Made by a program: the position numbers and the translations under genes | Assembly (NCBI RefSeq): GCF_040939455.1 | Contig: NC_134112.1 | Location: 63,381,001-63,445,000 of the forward strand | Direction of reading: 5' to 3' | DNA: 64,000 nt | From: Microcebus murinus | Taxonomy: Eukaryota; Chordata; Mammalia; Primates; Cheirogaleidae | Shown here: positions 1 through 13,622 of the stretch, piece by piece | Position numbering within the stretch: position 1 is the first letter of the stretch | Layout: each line of letters starts with the position of its first letter | Notes under the pieces: model-generated | The model's input: only the letters and a program-made list of their open reading frames with translations | Told to the model about the DNA's origin: nothing | Database searches by the model: none

Positions 1-1279
1 ACTTTCATTTTCTTTGTGAAGAGTGAGACAAGATCTTATGACAATAAGAGAAAAGGAACTGGACTAAAGGTTTACAGTGAATAAAGAAAATTTGAAACCT
101 TTGTGAAATGGAAGGGGGAACTACACATAATAAAAAATAATGAGAGCCCAGCTGCATTTCAGAACTATAAATTTTAGTTACATCAATCTTATAGTTGTCT
201 GGTTTTTGTTTGTTTTGTTTGTAAACAGCACTGAGAAACCTAGGCATAGAAGCAAAATAGGGATACATGTTCAGTGATCCGCAGATGGCATTTTGCTGTG
301 CAAGATTAGTAGGAAGGCAACAGGGAAAGAATGTGAGGATATCATCAAAGGCAATCCTGTCTGGTGCCAGACCTACAAAGTCAGAAACTTGGGGTGTTGC
401 GCTCAGCTATCTGTGTTTTAACAAGTCCTCGCACCAATTCTGATGCATGCAAAAGCTTGAGAATCACTAAGTCAGGAGAACAGGAGAAGAGACAGCTCTT
501 AGATCAACTTAATATACTAGAGCCTGAGAAGGGGACAGACATGGTTAACAAGTAAAAAACCAGCAAGTAGTAAAGGCACGCTGTATTAAATGAGTTAAAA
601 GATTGATGTTCTAAATGAATAAAAGAATTGAGCTATAATAGGATCAAGAAAATGAGAGGGAAGAGAAAATAGGTGTCCACAGTCAATGAGACACTGGAAA
701 CTTAGAGCAAATGCTAATGAGACAACATCCACTGTTGATAATGGGGAAAAGATGCTAAAGTATAACAGAAGAGAAGGGCACTAGACTCAATTTTGGGACA
801 GTGGATGTAAAAGAACTGTGAGCTCAATGCATGAGAATAACCATCTCCATAGGTACTGCTAACATCCAGGATTATGGGATTTGAAATAGAGAGAAAAAGT
901 ACTGCCTAAGTCATGGACAAGAGAAAAAGTTGTAGGAGATGAAAGCAAACCTATGAGGAGTTGGACAATATAGGTTACAGGAAGTCAATTCTTAGTTTAA
1001 AACCCCAAGAAGGTATAATTTATATAGGATGGAAGGTTACAGAGTCAAACCTTGAAGGCACTTCTTAGGAAGGCAACTGTCTTTCCTTGTTTAATTCCAG
1101 GCAAAAAATTTGATTATTATTTATTATTTCATTATTTCCTTCTCTTTCAAGTATCTAAAAAAGTTATTTTCTCTTATGTAATATAGAATACTTTATTTTT
1201 TTTAACAATATAAGCATCTATTTATCTTCATAGATAGACCTAGAGTTAAAACATAATTGGCAAAACAACTAAAACTGAT
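1..1279. other. COG5 intron, nothing recognised
   Basis: A-rich intronic sequence. The short open frames here show no codon structure, domain or splice context that would make them genes. I recognise no repeat family with confidence. Confidence 0.5.
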
Positions 1280-1505
1280 GTTTAGTGTTAGAAGTTAAAA
1301 AAATGGTTACCTTTGGGAAAGGGAGAGAGAGCAGTAATTCTGAAAGGGGGTGAAGAGACTCTGGGAATGATGTAGTGTCCTATTTCTTAACCTAGGTTTT
1401 GATTTCACAGATACGTTTGCACTGTATTTCATTCTGTAAGTACATTTATGACTTGTTCACTTTTATTATGCATATAATATTCAATTCAAAAAATTTTAAA
1501 AAGCA
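1280..1505 (+). mobile_element. old L1 3' tail fragment
   Basis: The order of motifs (a gggaatgatgtagtgtcc-like segment, then cacttttattatgcatataatattcaat and an A-rich end) resembles the 3' untranslated tail of old L1M elements. It is very diverged, so the family is not assigned. Confidence 0.4.
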
Positions 1506-1849
1506 ATTTATTCAGTTATATTTTTAAAATTACAGCTAGTTAAGAATCAGAAGTCAAATAAGTACCTTCCTGATTTAGAGACTACTTGAAGAACTGAGTA
1601 TTAATATTAATTTTGTCTAATACAAATGCACAAAATGAAATTCCTGATTTAAAGGATATAAAAATAACTCTAAATATTAATAATTATATCTGGGTCCAAT
1701 ACCAATGGAGAAAATATATGGATGTAATACAAGTGTAGAACTGAGATTTAATTCTAATTTGTTGATTCTAATACATCAATACCTTTGAGTTTCTTGTGAT
1801 TCAGAAAATTAAGCATCAGGAAAATGATACCTTACAAAAAATCTCAAGT

Positions 1850-3350
1850 CAAAAATTTTTTTAATTTTTAATTATTATGGGCATATAATAGTTGTATATA
1901 TTTATAGGGTAAAATATATAGTATGTAATGATCAAATTAGGGTAACTGGGGCCCATCACCTTGACCATTTATCATTTCTTTGTGTTAGGAACATTTCAAT
2001 TCTACTCTTTCAATTATTTAAAAATATAGAATAAATTACTGTTAACTATAGTCACCCTATTGTGCTGCCAAATACTAGATCTTATTAACTCTATATAGCT
2101 GTATTTTTATCTCATTAACCATCCCTACTTTACGGTCCCCTTCCTCCCTGCTACCCTTCATAGCCTCTGGTAATTATCATTCTCCATTTTCTCTCTTTCT
2201 CCATGAGTTCATTTTTTTTTTTTGGCTCCTACTGTAACGAGAACATGCAAAATTTAACTTTCTGTGCCTGGATTATTTCACTTAACATAATGTCCTCTAG
2301 TTCCATCCTTGTTCATTCATGTTGCTGCAAATGACAGGATTTTGTTCTTTTTTATGGCTAATATTCCATTATATATATGTGTCAAATTTTCTTTATCCAT
2401 CTGTTGATGGAAACTTAGGTTGATTCCATATCTTGGCTATTGTGAATAGTGCTGCAATAAACACAAGATTGCATATATCTCTTCAATATACAGTAACAGA
2501 GGGAATGGCCTGAAAAAAATGGCAAAAATATTTTCTGTCTCTTTAAAACAACCCCCACTCCTTTTGTAGAACTAGGACCTGCATCCCTGCCTCAGGCCAG
2601 TGGTTGGAGAGGCAGGGAAGTGTCCTTGGTTTTCTGTGCTATAGGAGATGGCTCAGCTCAACTGTCCGGAGGAGATCCTGGTCACCAGATTTTCGGGGGA
2701 GATGGGATGATCAGAATCATCGACTGTGGTTAAACAACAATAGCCTAGAAGTAAGAATCCTCTCTTTAAAAGCTCCGTATTTCTGCTTACTATGAGGAGG
2801 ATGTCATTTTAGACAGAAGTCTCCATCCTCCCCATTGCTGGCCTTCTAAAACAACTTATCCTCGTTCTGATGTGGCCTGGGAACAAGTGCTGAGCTTTCA
2901 GTAATAATAGTGGTTTCCTTTCTTTTGAATATATACCCAGAATTGCTGGAGCATACAGGAGTGCTATTTTTAGTTCTTAAGGAACCTCATACTGTTCTCC
3001 ATAGTGGATGTACTAATTTACATTCCCAACAATGGTATATGAAAGGTTCCCTTTCTCTAAATTCGATCCAGAATTTATTATTGCCTGTCTTTTTAATTGG
3101 GGTGACATATCATATCATAGTTTTGTTTTGCATTTTTCTGACGATTAGTGATGCTGAGTCTTCTTTCATAAATCTGTTGGCCATTTGTATATCTTCTTTT
3201 GAAAAATGTCTATTCGGATCTTTTGCCCATTTTAACTGGATTAGTTGCTTTTTTCCTATCAAGTCATTTCAGTTTTTTGTATATCTTGGTTATTAATTCC
3301 TTGTCAGGTGGGTAGGTCGCAAATATTTTCTCCCATTCTATGGGTTGTTA
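1850..3350 (-). mobile_element. L1 3' end, antisense, split by an inserted LTR-like block
   Basis: Plus-strand reading shows the reverse complement of an L1 3' UTR and ORF2 end, with text such as ttccatccttgttcattcatg and gctgcaataaacac, and resuming with gaatatatacccag. The two halves, about 1850-2496 and 2901-3350, are contiguous in an L1 and separated here by a 404-bp insert. The element is 5'-truncated and has no intact frame. Confidence 0.85.
2497..2900 (+). mobile_element. solo LTR-like insertion inside L1 (family not identified)
   Basis: A 404-bp GC-richer block breaks a continuous L1 and is flanked by GTAA on both sides (2493-2496 and 2901-2904). A 4-bp duplication fits class I endogenous retroviruses. 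The 3' end reads ...tttCA as an LTR should; the 5' end reads CA instead of TG. A TATA-like tctttaaaag lies in the second half. I infer a solo LTR but cannot name the family. Confidence 0.55.
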
Positions 3351-3806
<456 letters not shown>

Positions 3807-4297
3807 TTAAGTATTTCAATATTGAATAAATATCAAGGTATCAAAATATCATATAATTTCTTCAAAGAAATACAGATTTGCTGTTGAACACAGTTCCCTT
3901 TCAAAATCGATATTTTTTAAAATATAGTTTCCAAAATGTTTTCTATTTAATAAATAACTTTATTCTGGAGTTAAATGTTCCAAATAAGACAGAAACAGTA
4001 AAAGGGGTGGAGAAGAGGACAGGGGATTGACATTTTTTAATGACAAATTTGTAGAACAATTTGAGTATATTTTACATGTGTAACTTTCATAATAAATACA
4101 ACTAAATTTAAAGAGTAAATAGGAAGTCATAAAAAATAATACAAAAATTAAAATAAGGTGGCAAGCCCAACAGAAAAAAAGTTCATACCCTCTAAATCAA
4201 TGGTTCTACTTTCGAGAATAAATAATCTTAAAACAAAACAAAAAATACACCAAAGTGAATGTATTTGGCCATGAAGTGCATTTGTAGTGTTATCCAT

Positions 4298-4378
4298 ACA
4301 TGTGTATATGCATGTATACATGTACACATATAATATGTATGTGTACATATAAACATATGTATGTTTTACATATATATG
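4298..4378. repeat. alternating purine-pyrimidine low-complexity tract
   Basis: A run of imperfect TGTATAC/ACATATGT units, rich in short palindromes, between unique intron and an L1 fragment. Confidence 0.7.
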
Positions 4379-4379
4379 A

Positions 4380-4850
4380 ACATTGTAAATTAGTAAACCA
4401 TTTTGGAAAACAATTTTAGATGATCTAATAATGCTCTACATGAGTATCCCTCTATGACCAAAATATTCCATTCCTAGGTGTATATTGGAAGACACGTATA
4501 AGAATGTTTTTAGCAAAACAAAATAAAGCTGAAAACTTAATTGAAAACAAAATAAAGCTGAAAACCCAAATCATCATCAACAGGAGAACAAAAAAATAAA
4601 ATTGTAATGTATTCATTCAAAGTACTACTATAGAGGAGTAAAAACAAACAAATGGCAGGGTTATACATATCAATATCAATGACTCAATAACATAATGTTA
4701 AGGAAAAAGAACAAGTTTTAGAAGAATACACACAGCAAGAAATAATTCTCATTAAGTTTTTAAAAATATGAGACTAAATATATTATTTGGGACACATACA
4801 AACATTAATAACATTCGGAAAAGTTAGCAGAGATATAGGTAATACAACAA
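4380..4850 (+). mobile_element. old L1 3' fragment, sense
   Basis: Contains the diverged L1 3' series 'attttggaaaacaattt', 'ccattcctaggtgtatat', 'gtaatgtattcattcaaagtactactatagagg' in the order found near the end of L1 ORF2 and 3' UTR. It includes a local 29-bp-period duplication at 4515-4565. Confidence 0.6.
4515..4565. repeat. 29-bp-period tandem duplication
   Basis: The 22-bp unit starting aaaacaaaataaagctg occurs at 4515-4536 and again, identical, at 4544-4565, with 7 bp between. Probably a slippage duplication within the L1 fragment. Confidence 0.85.
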
Positions 4851-5641
4851 ATGTTTAATATTCTAATTCTTAAGTTTGGTGGGCAGTATTATAGCTTACA
4901 CATAATAAAAATATGTTTTTTGCATTTTTTTAATATTTTTCCATTAAATATAAAGTAAGTATGAGCCAATGGCACAGATTATAGTGTTATTGGACAAGAA
5001 CATTGGAACAGTTATTATAACTGCAATCCATATATTCAAAAAAAGAAAAGACTGAACATGTTAAGTAAAGATATAGATAATAAAGGCACAAATCCAATTC
5101 TACAGGTGAAATACACAATGTATGGATGAGATTAACAGCACATGAGACACGTAGGAAAAGCAAAATATATTATCTCAGGAAGAAGAGTTTAATGCAAAGA
5201 TTATTAACTAGTAACTGGATAATCTTAACAAAAAAAGACCATACTTGCTAAAGAATTTCTGTAAATCAGAGAAATTTTTAAAGGGGAGAAATCATATAAT
5301 CCTACAACATAGAGGCAACCACTGCCAAGTGGATCACTGGAATTTCCAGAAGTACGTCTGAAAAATTTATAAATTCCCAAATTCTCAAGTAACACCAAAA
5401 TAGCATATATCCTCCCCCTGGAAGTTTATGTGAGAAAGAACAAAGAAAGGAACAACTGATGTACAGGGGCTGGGCAGCTGGCTAAAGTTACTTAACAATG
5501 AAAGTGGCTCCCCCTCCTACACACCAACTTTGCAAAGAACACCACTCAGATTAGATATATGTCTCCAAAAAATTACAAGCAATCCTCAGAAGTTTCTAAC
5601 ATATTTAATATCTTGATTGACCTTAAAAGTAAATGTCTGCT

Positions 5642-5775
5642 AGCCAGGTACAGTTGCATGTCCCTGTAATGCCAGCTATGGGGGAGGCGAAGGTAGGAGG
5701 ATTGCTTGAGTCCAGAAGTTTATAACAAGCCTGAGCAACACAGCAAGACCACATCTCCCAAAAAAAAAAAAAGAA
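5642..5775 (+). mobile_element. monomeric Alu (FLAM-like)
   Basis: A single Alu left-arm-like unit (gccaggtacagttgcatg, then aggattgcttgagtccag) with an A-tail at about 5760-5772. It lacks a second arm, so it is either a free monomer or truncated. Confidence 0.75.
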
Positions 5776-5839
5776 AGAAATTAAGAAAAAGTAAATGTTT
5801 ATTATATTATTTTTAAATCTACCCATGAGTTTTGTTCTT

Positions 5840-6460
5840 TTTCTTTTAATTATAGTTATTTATAATCCCTTATTAACTTAATGTTATAAATACTTACCCA
5901 TCCTATTATAGTTCTTATAAATATCAATTTTTGACAGCTGCCCAATATTTCAACAAATGAATGAACCAAAAACTTATTTAACCTTCTCCTTAATATGGAA
6001 TATTTGTTACAATAAATAACTACTTTAAACAGCTCTATATGTAAAGATTTTAAATATCTAGAATTATTTCCTTGGGAAAGAATCAAAGATAGAATTATTA
6101 GATCAAAGTAATACTTCTGAGTTTCTTAATACTAATTATCAAACTACTTTTCAAAAGGGCTATACGACTTTGTATGTTTTTCCTAAAGTAATCTGCAGGA
6201 GTAATCTAACCATAGACAGCACTGGATATTACCATTGTTTCGAATATTTTATGTGCTGCTATAAGAAATATGTTCTTATTGATGATCTAATCTGAATTTT
6301 TAGGTGACAAAGCCATGTTTATTAACAATATTTCCTCTTGAGAATCTGTATAAAATTTTTGCTTCCTTATCTTTTTCTTAAATTACTCTGTATTTATAAT
6401 TATATAATAATAGTCACTATTTGCCTACTATACCTGTTATGAGAATTTTCCCAGTCTGCT
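5840..6460 (-). mobile_element. ancient L1M fragment, antisense
   Basis: Diverged reverse complement of an L1 3' region: 'gaatatttgttacaataaataac', 'gatagaattattagatcaaag', 'caaaagggctatacgactttg'. There is no coding capacity. Confidence 0.5.
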
Positions 6461-8155
6461 GACTTTTAAATTTTTAGTTACTTACTTATATATTATTTCT
6501 TGAGGCCATTCTCAGAACACAATCATAAAATTATGCTATCTAAAAAGCTCCACATTTGATTCTTCCCCATATCCTTGCCTGATTAAGAAATTCAGACTTA
6601 AAGGCTTTTTGCAAAAGCAAATAATCAGAATATAAAATTGTGGTCATAGAGGGTTATCTAGAAGGCTGATAAACAGTAATCTTAGAGAGAAAAAAATGCC
6701 CTTTTAGAATCCATTCAACAAAAATTTTACCTTTGAAATTAAAGTAAATTATATTGCAAAGGTTGGGTCTTATCACAACAACCACATTTAAACTCATTCT
6801 GAAATTAAAATAAATTATATTGCAAAGATTCAGGCTTATCACAACAACCACATTTGAACTCATTCTGAAGTATCAATCTTCTTTGCTATCATATCAGATA
6901 CAGTATAAAGAACACAGTTACTACAGAACACTGAGCAAAATAACTTAAAACAAAACAAAAAACCCACAAAATAACACCAAACAACATGAATGTTGTAAGG
7001 GTTATAATACTGATAGAAATAATTTATCCAATCAAAAATGAGATTTGAGCTTACTTAATAGTACCAAAAAATAATGTTCCCAGCAATTTTTTAAAAATTG
7101 TTTTAAAGATACACCCATGGACAGACGGACAGACAGACACACACGCGCACAGACACAGTAATGGCTCACTAAAAACAAAATTATTTCATTAAAGGAACTT
7201 TAGAAAAGACACAAGTTAGAGTAAAAGTAATACCAAATTCCAAGGACAACTTCATAAACATTTTGATTTTCATTTCATTATTATAACTACAAAGAGTGCT
7301 TTATTCTTATATTTGATGTTTTAATCATATTTATGTAGCTATCTTGAATCTAATGGCAAAACACACCTATGGGGAAAAACACTTTAAAGAAAATTTTTTA
7401 CATACAATTGCAGGATAATTCTAATAATGTGTAATCTAATTAAAAACATAGTAAAATTATAAAGCAAAAATTCTAAAGTCATGAGATATTTGCACAAAAG
7501 CAGAAATGATGGCTTATAGAAAATAAAGAATAACATGAGCTTAATATGTGTAAGATTTTAATATGTGATAACCTAAACATAATTGGACAAATAGAAAAAT
7601 TGTCATAAATGTATAAAACCAATCACTGGAAAAAATTTTTAAGAAAGAGTAGAATACTATTCCAACTACTGAGGAAAAATAATTTCCTAACCTTTAAAGA
7701 GATAAATAAATTACAAGAAATATTTCACAACCAAGTATCGATTTTTAATGAAAAACAGTAAAAAGAAAAACAAAAGAAAAAGAAAATAGAGGAAATATTT
7801 ATAGTAACTGAAACATATAAAGTATTACCATCAAAAACATATAAAGAATTTATAGTTTCCAATAGGTAAATAAGCAAAGGATATTAAATAACAAGTTCAA
7901 ATAAAAGGACAATCATCAGTTAATGTTTGAAAACCTATTAAACCTTTCTAATAATCTTTGAAATTAATCTTCACATAAAATAAAATAGTAAATATTCATT
8001 GAAACATCTTTCAAATCAGTAAAAATATCTTTTAATTAAAAGTTGCTTCTTACTAACATTTTAAAGAAGATGGGTACATCCTTCAGAGGCTAAATATGAT
8101 AGAAAAAATATTGAACTAAGAATGGGAACATCTGTGCTTAACTCTGCTTAATTCG
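6461..8155. other. COG5 intron with a 66-bp tandem duplication, otherwise unassigned
   Basis: AT-rich sequence with a GAC/CA-rich patch at about 7125-7158 and the duplication at 6734-6865. No gene and no repeat family is assigned with confidence. Confidence 0.5.
6734..6865. repeat. 66-bp tandem duplication, two copies
   Basis: Copy one (6734-6799) and copy two (6800-6865) both begin tgaaattaaa and contain cttatcacaacaaccacatt. They differ at only a few positions, and a third copy starts with tgaa and stops. This explains the repeated peptide pattern in the antisense frame, which is not a gene. Confidence 0.9.
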
Positions 8156-8650
<495 letters not shown>

Positions 8651-9290
8651 TATTTTCATAATGGGGTATTAGTTGCCAACCCCTGTTCTTTCTATGGAGA
8701 TAGGGTGTAGACCCTGAAGAACAGATAGGTAATCTTAACAAATTTAGAATTATAGAAAATAAACACAGGTTAAAATTTGTACTTTTTTAACCAATTCTTA
8801 ATTGATACTACTGCATAAACTATGCACAGAATAGCCTTGACCTTAAGTAAACTCTTTTAGCTGAATCTTTATATTTCTAAAGTCCAAAGGACTTTTCAGG
8901 GATTGTTGATAACCTTTCTTGTTCTTCAAAGCTTCATGGAAATTTGGTACCAAAAGCCTTACTTCTTTTTTCTGTCTGTCACTAAAAGGGGAGGGAAAAA
9001 AAACATTACTATTAAAAATGGGGACTAGTTTTCCTTTCCTAAATCTTACTCTATATCTGTTTCAGCTAGCACAAAATATTGCCCAAGGGAAACAGAAAGA
9101 CAGTGAATCCTGTATCTGTTCCTCTGGGCACAGTTTTTCCTTTTTTCCTCACTAACTGTGGTACTGCTGATTTGACATTATGGTTTAAAAACATGGATTT
9201 AAACAAAATCTTTTTTACTTACAGAAAGATATTTCAGGTGCTTTATTTAGTGCCTACCTTCTAATAAGTACCTAGTCCGAAATAAGAGTA
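8651..9290. other. COG5 intron, nothing recognised
   Basis: Unique-looking intronic sequence between a MIR and an Alu. The two overlapping short frames here have no recognisable product. Confidence 0.5.
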
Positions 9291-9622
<332 letters not shown>

Positions 9623-9635
9623 AGAAATAAGAGTC

Positions 9636-11165
9636 AGTATCTCTAGATGCTCTGAATAAAATCAGCAAGGATACAGAAAAAATGAACACCACTATAAACA
9701 ACTTACAGAATACTTCAAAAAAAAAAAAAACAATACAAATTCTGTTCAACCTCACATGGAACATTAACCAAGATAGGCTATGTCCTGGGCCATAAATAAA
9801 CTTTATAAAATTAAAAGAACTGAAATCATACAAAGTATGCTCTTTGATCATAATGGAATCAAACTAGAAAATTTTCTAAACTTTGCAAATTAACACATTT
9901 TCAAATAATGAATCACAAAGTATAGCTAGGGAAATTTTTTTAAATATCGAATTGAATGAAAATTAAAATACAACATCAAAATCTGTGTGATGCAACAAAA
10001 GCAGCAGTTAAAGGGAATTTATTAATAACACTAGATATAGTTTTAGAAAAAAATGTTATTACGAAACAAAAGGTCTCCAATAGATAATGCAAAATCCTGC
10101 CTCAAGAAACTAGAAAAAGTAAAATAAACGAAATAAGATGAGAGCTAATAAAAAGAAATCAATGAAATTAAAAATAGAAAAACAGAGAAAATCAATCAAA
10201 CCTAAAAGTTAATTCTTTGAAAACCTCAATAAAATTGATAAACCTTTAGTTAGTCCAAAAAAGAGCACAGGAGGAAGACAAGTTACCAGTATCAGTAATG
10301 AAAGAGGACACCACTATAGATAGACCTTATAGGAATTAAAAGATAGAAGAATACTATAAATAGCCGAACAACTTAGAAATGCTACCAGAACTCATACAAG
10401 ATGATCTGAGTAGATCTATAACTATTAAGGAAATCGAATTTGTAGTTTAAAACATTCAGAATAAGAACTCTACAGGCCCAGATGTTTTCGCTATCGTTAA
10501 AGAAAGAAATCAATTCTATACAATGAAAGAAGGAACACTGCCTAAAAATAGGAAAAAAAAAAAAAAAAAGAATAGTGTAGAACATTACACCTCTAGAGAT
10601 TGACACAAAAATCTTCAAAATACTAGCCATTCTGATTATCCTGATACAAAAACCAAAGACATTACCACTCCCCCAGAAAAAAAGACAACAAATCTATCTC
10701 CCTCAAGAACACACATGCAGGCAGGGTGCAGTGGCTCACGCCTGTAATCCTAGCACTCTGGAAGGCCAAGGTGGGCAGATTGCTCAAGGTCAGGAGTTCA
10801 AAACCCGCCTGAGCAAGAGCGAGACCCCATCTCTACTATAAATAGAAAGACATTAATTGGCCAACTAATATATATAGAAAAAATTAGCCGGGCATGGTGG
10901 CTCATGCCTGTAGTCCCAGCTACTCGGGAGGCTGAGGCGGGAGGATGGCTTGAGCCCAGGAGTTTGAGGTTGCTGTGAGCTAGGCTGACACCACGGCACT
11001 CACTCTAGCCTGGGCAACAAACCGAGACTCTGCCTCAAAAAAAAAAAAAAAAAAAAAGAACATACATGCAAAAATCCATCAACAAATTATTAGCAAATAT
11101 AATCTTGCAATATATAAAAATAATAATATACTATAACCACAGGGGATATCTTCTTGGAATGCAGG
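9636..11165 (+). mobile_element. L1 ORF2 fragment, sense, interrupted by an Alu
   Basis: Reads through degraded L1 ORF2: 'cacatggaacattaaccaagatag', 'agaaatcatacaaag', 'gatgcaacaaaagcagcagtta', 'cctgatacaaaaacc'. The Alu at 10721-11055 interrupts it, after which 'atccatcaacaaattattagcaaat' and 'ggaatgcaggg' continue. It is full of stops, so it is a dead copy. Confidence 0.85.
10721..11055 (+). mobile_element. dimeric lemur-type Alu inside L1
   Basis: Starts gcagggtgcagtggctcacg and ends with a tail of about 20 A. Near-identical flanks AAGAACACACATGCA (10705-10719) and AAGAACATACATGCA (11056-11070) form the target-site duplication. Confidence 0.95.
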
Positions 11166-11269
11166 GAAGATAAGTATTGATAATTTAAAGATGTTTTACT
11201 ATAAACCCCAAAGCAACAAATAAAAATACAAGTGTAGAGCTAATGAGTCCACAAATGAGATAAAATATA

Positions 11270-11600
11270 ATCATAAAAAATACTCAGTCTAAAAGAATGC
11301 AGAAAAAGAGAAAAAGAGAAGCAATGAACAGATGATTATAGATAGAAAGGAAATTCTAGAAAATGCAACCCAGAATGTAGGTCAGTTCCCTGAGGACTGG
11401 AGAGGATTTTGGAGAAGGTGGGAGGGAAGCCTCACATGGAAACTTTTGGGAGTGATGAGTATGTTTATTATTTTTATTGTGTTAATGGTTTCTCAGGCAT
11501 ATAAATATGTCAAAATTTATCAAGCTGCACACTTTAAACAAGTGCAGGTTATTACATATCAATTATACCTCAATAAGGCTTTTAAAAAAGAGAGAAAAGC
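11270..11600 (+). mobile_element. L1 3' tail, sense
   Basis: Typical old L1 end: 'tcaaaatttatcaagctgcacactttaaac' followed by 'atatcaattatacctcaataa' and an A-rich stop. A 105-codon open frame over this stretch is fortuitous and runs into the next Alu. Confidence 0.75.
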
Positions 11601-11622
11601 TGTGACAGAAATACATCAAACA

Positions 11623-11948
11623 GCCGGGCGCGGTGGCTCACGCCTGTAATCCTAGCACTTTGGGAGGCCGAGGCGGGCGGATTGCTCAAGGTCAGGAGTT
11701 CAAAACCAGCCTGAGCGAGACCCCGTCTCTACCAAAAATAGAAATAAATTAATTGGCCAACTAAAAATATATATACAAAAAATTAGCCGGGCATGGTGGC
11801 ACATGCCTGTAGTCCCAGCTACTCGGGAGGCTGAGGCAGTAGGATCGCTGAGCCCCGGAGATTGAGGTTGCTGTGAGCCAGGCTGACGCCACGGCACTCA
11901 CTCTAGCCTGGGCAACAAAGTGAGACTCTGTCTCAAAAAAAAAAAAAA
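11623..11948 (+). mobile_element. young dimeric lemur-type Alu, perfect 16-bp TSD
   Basis: Starts gccgggcgcggtggctcacg with CpG sites still intact and has the 'ttggccaactaaaaata' linker. It ends in an A-tail and is flanked by identical agaaatacatcaaaca at 11607-11622 and 11949-11964. Preserved CpGs and perfect flanks make it the youngest-looking insertion in the window. Confidence 0.97.
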
Positions 11949-11964
11949 AGAAATACATCAAACA

Positions 11965-13140
11965 GAATTACAGGGTTTATTCAACAACAAAAAAAAAATC
12001 ATTTTTCCTCTTTTCTATACTTATGAAAGACATCAAGAAAGATCTGTATGACTTTGATTTTCTCTTTCAAATGGTCATTTAAATGCCTCCTATGTGCTAG
12101 GCACTGTCTAAACAAAGACAAAAGACATCAATTCTACATGTATATTATAGCTTTGTTAACAAAGTAGAAAACAGAATTATAAACCAGGCAGTACCCCATC
12201 CAAAAAGTTGAACAATACACTTATACATGAAAACGTTGTGTTCCCAAAGAGCTACATATAATTCTTTAATTATGGAAACTGGAAGAACTGCTTCTCTCAG
12301 GTCCAGCCATTCCAAAAGCTTAGTGGACACTGACTCTACCATATATGGTATTATGATAACTTTAGGAAATGCTGGGTTAAACACAAAATAAAGCAGACTT
12401 CTTTACTATAGTATTCCTTAGAACCATTACTATATATGTAAACATCCAAAATAGGAATATAAATTATAACATTTCCCAAATCTATTTATCCACAGGATAC
12501 CATCCATTCCTTGCTTATTTCACCTCAGATTTCAGAAGATATAGTAGGACCATCACACAGGGAGCATAACTTACGAAAACACAGTGATTATACTATACTG
12601 GTTTAGATGTAATAGGAAAAGAAACAAAGTCCACATAAATCCAATGATAGAAGCCCTTTTTTACTCCTTTAAAAATCAGGTCAATAAAGGATCTTATTTT
12701 ACAATATAAAGCACTCTGACAAATAATAACATAAATAAATCATGTTTATAATACAGATAAAAGATAAGGGAAATACGTATCTCTATCTTATTCTCTATGA
12801 ATAGTACCCACCATATACAAACAGCTATAACTGTAGAATCTTCATATATATGAGTTACCATAACAACTTCTAGCCATATTTTTATTCTATATCTGAATTT
12901 TACTTAAAAAAACAAGTATTATATGGCTATATGAAAATTGCATATCCACACTCTGAAGAGTCCTAATGAAGAAAAAATATGAAAGTTATTAACAGTAATT
13001 ACTAAGCTTTATAAAATTTAAGGGCTTAAAGTTAACTCTGAGAATATTTACTTTCTAATCAATACATTATAGATGTAATGCACTGATGCAAAATGTTAGA
13101 AGAATTATATACAACTAGTTATCAGAAATAATAATTATAA
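11965..13140. other. COG5 intron, mostly unassigned
   Basis: AT-rich intronic DNA. The segment at about 12065-12120 ('tcctatgtgctaggcactgtct') resembles the conserved end of an old interspersed repeat but is too short to assign. Confidence 0.5.
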
Positions 13141-13142
13141 TA

Positions 13143-13590
13143 CCGTGTGTTTCCCTGAAAATAAGACCTACCTATAAAATAAGCCCTAGCAGGATTTCTA
13201 AGCATTTGGGCAATATAAGCCCTACCCGGAAAATAAGACCTAATGATGGGTGTGGCTGCGCAGCGTATCTGCACAACCCACAAATTTCATCGTGGAACGG
13301 TAAAGAAGATGAGCAGCCCTTCTCCTCTGCCCTATGAGAGCTCTATTGCTCGACATGAGAAATTGGGGCCAATGGCTCTAAAGGAAATAGAGTCACGAGA
13401 AATTCAGGATGGAATTTGAGGTTTGGAGAGTTATGATGATGTTGCAGAAGATGACTTAACTATTTTAAATAAATGTAGATTGTTGTACTGTACTTAAAAA
13501 ACAATAACACATTCCCTGAAAATAAGCCCTAGGGTGTCTTCTTGAGGAAAAATAAATATAAGACCCTGTCTTATTTTCAGGAAAACACAG
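13143..13590 (+). mobile_element. TA-flanked MITE with terminal inverted repeats (Tc1/mariner-like)
   Basis: A 448-bp element with TA at each edge (13141-13142 and 13591-13592). The ends are inverted copies sharing CCTGAAAATAAGAC, and AAATAAGCCCTA motifs are repeated subterminally at both ends. The interior has short coding-looking remnants, including an acidic C-terminal-like stretch ESYDDVAEDDLTILN near 13425-13470, as in an internally deleted transposase gene. Superfamily assignment rests on the TA duplication and is an inference. Confidence 0.8.
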
Positions 13591-13622
13591 TAGTAACTAA
13601 CACTCATATAGTGCTTATTATG

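Noticed and set aside
11332..11649. 105-codon open frame with a hydrophobic stretch
   Set aside because: It lies over an L1 3' tail and runs into the young Alu, so the end is Alu text. No splice or start context.
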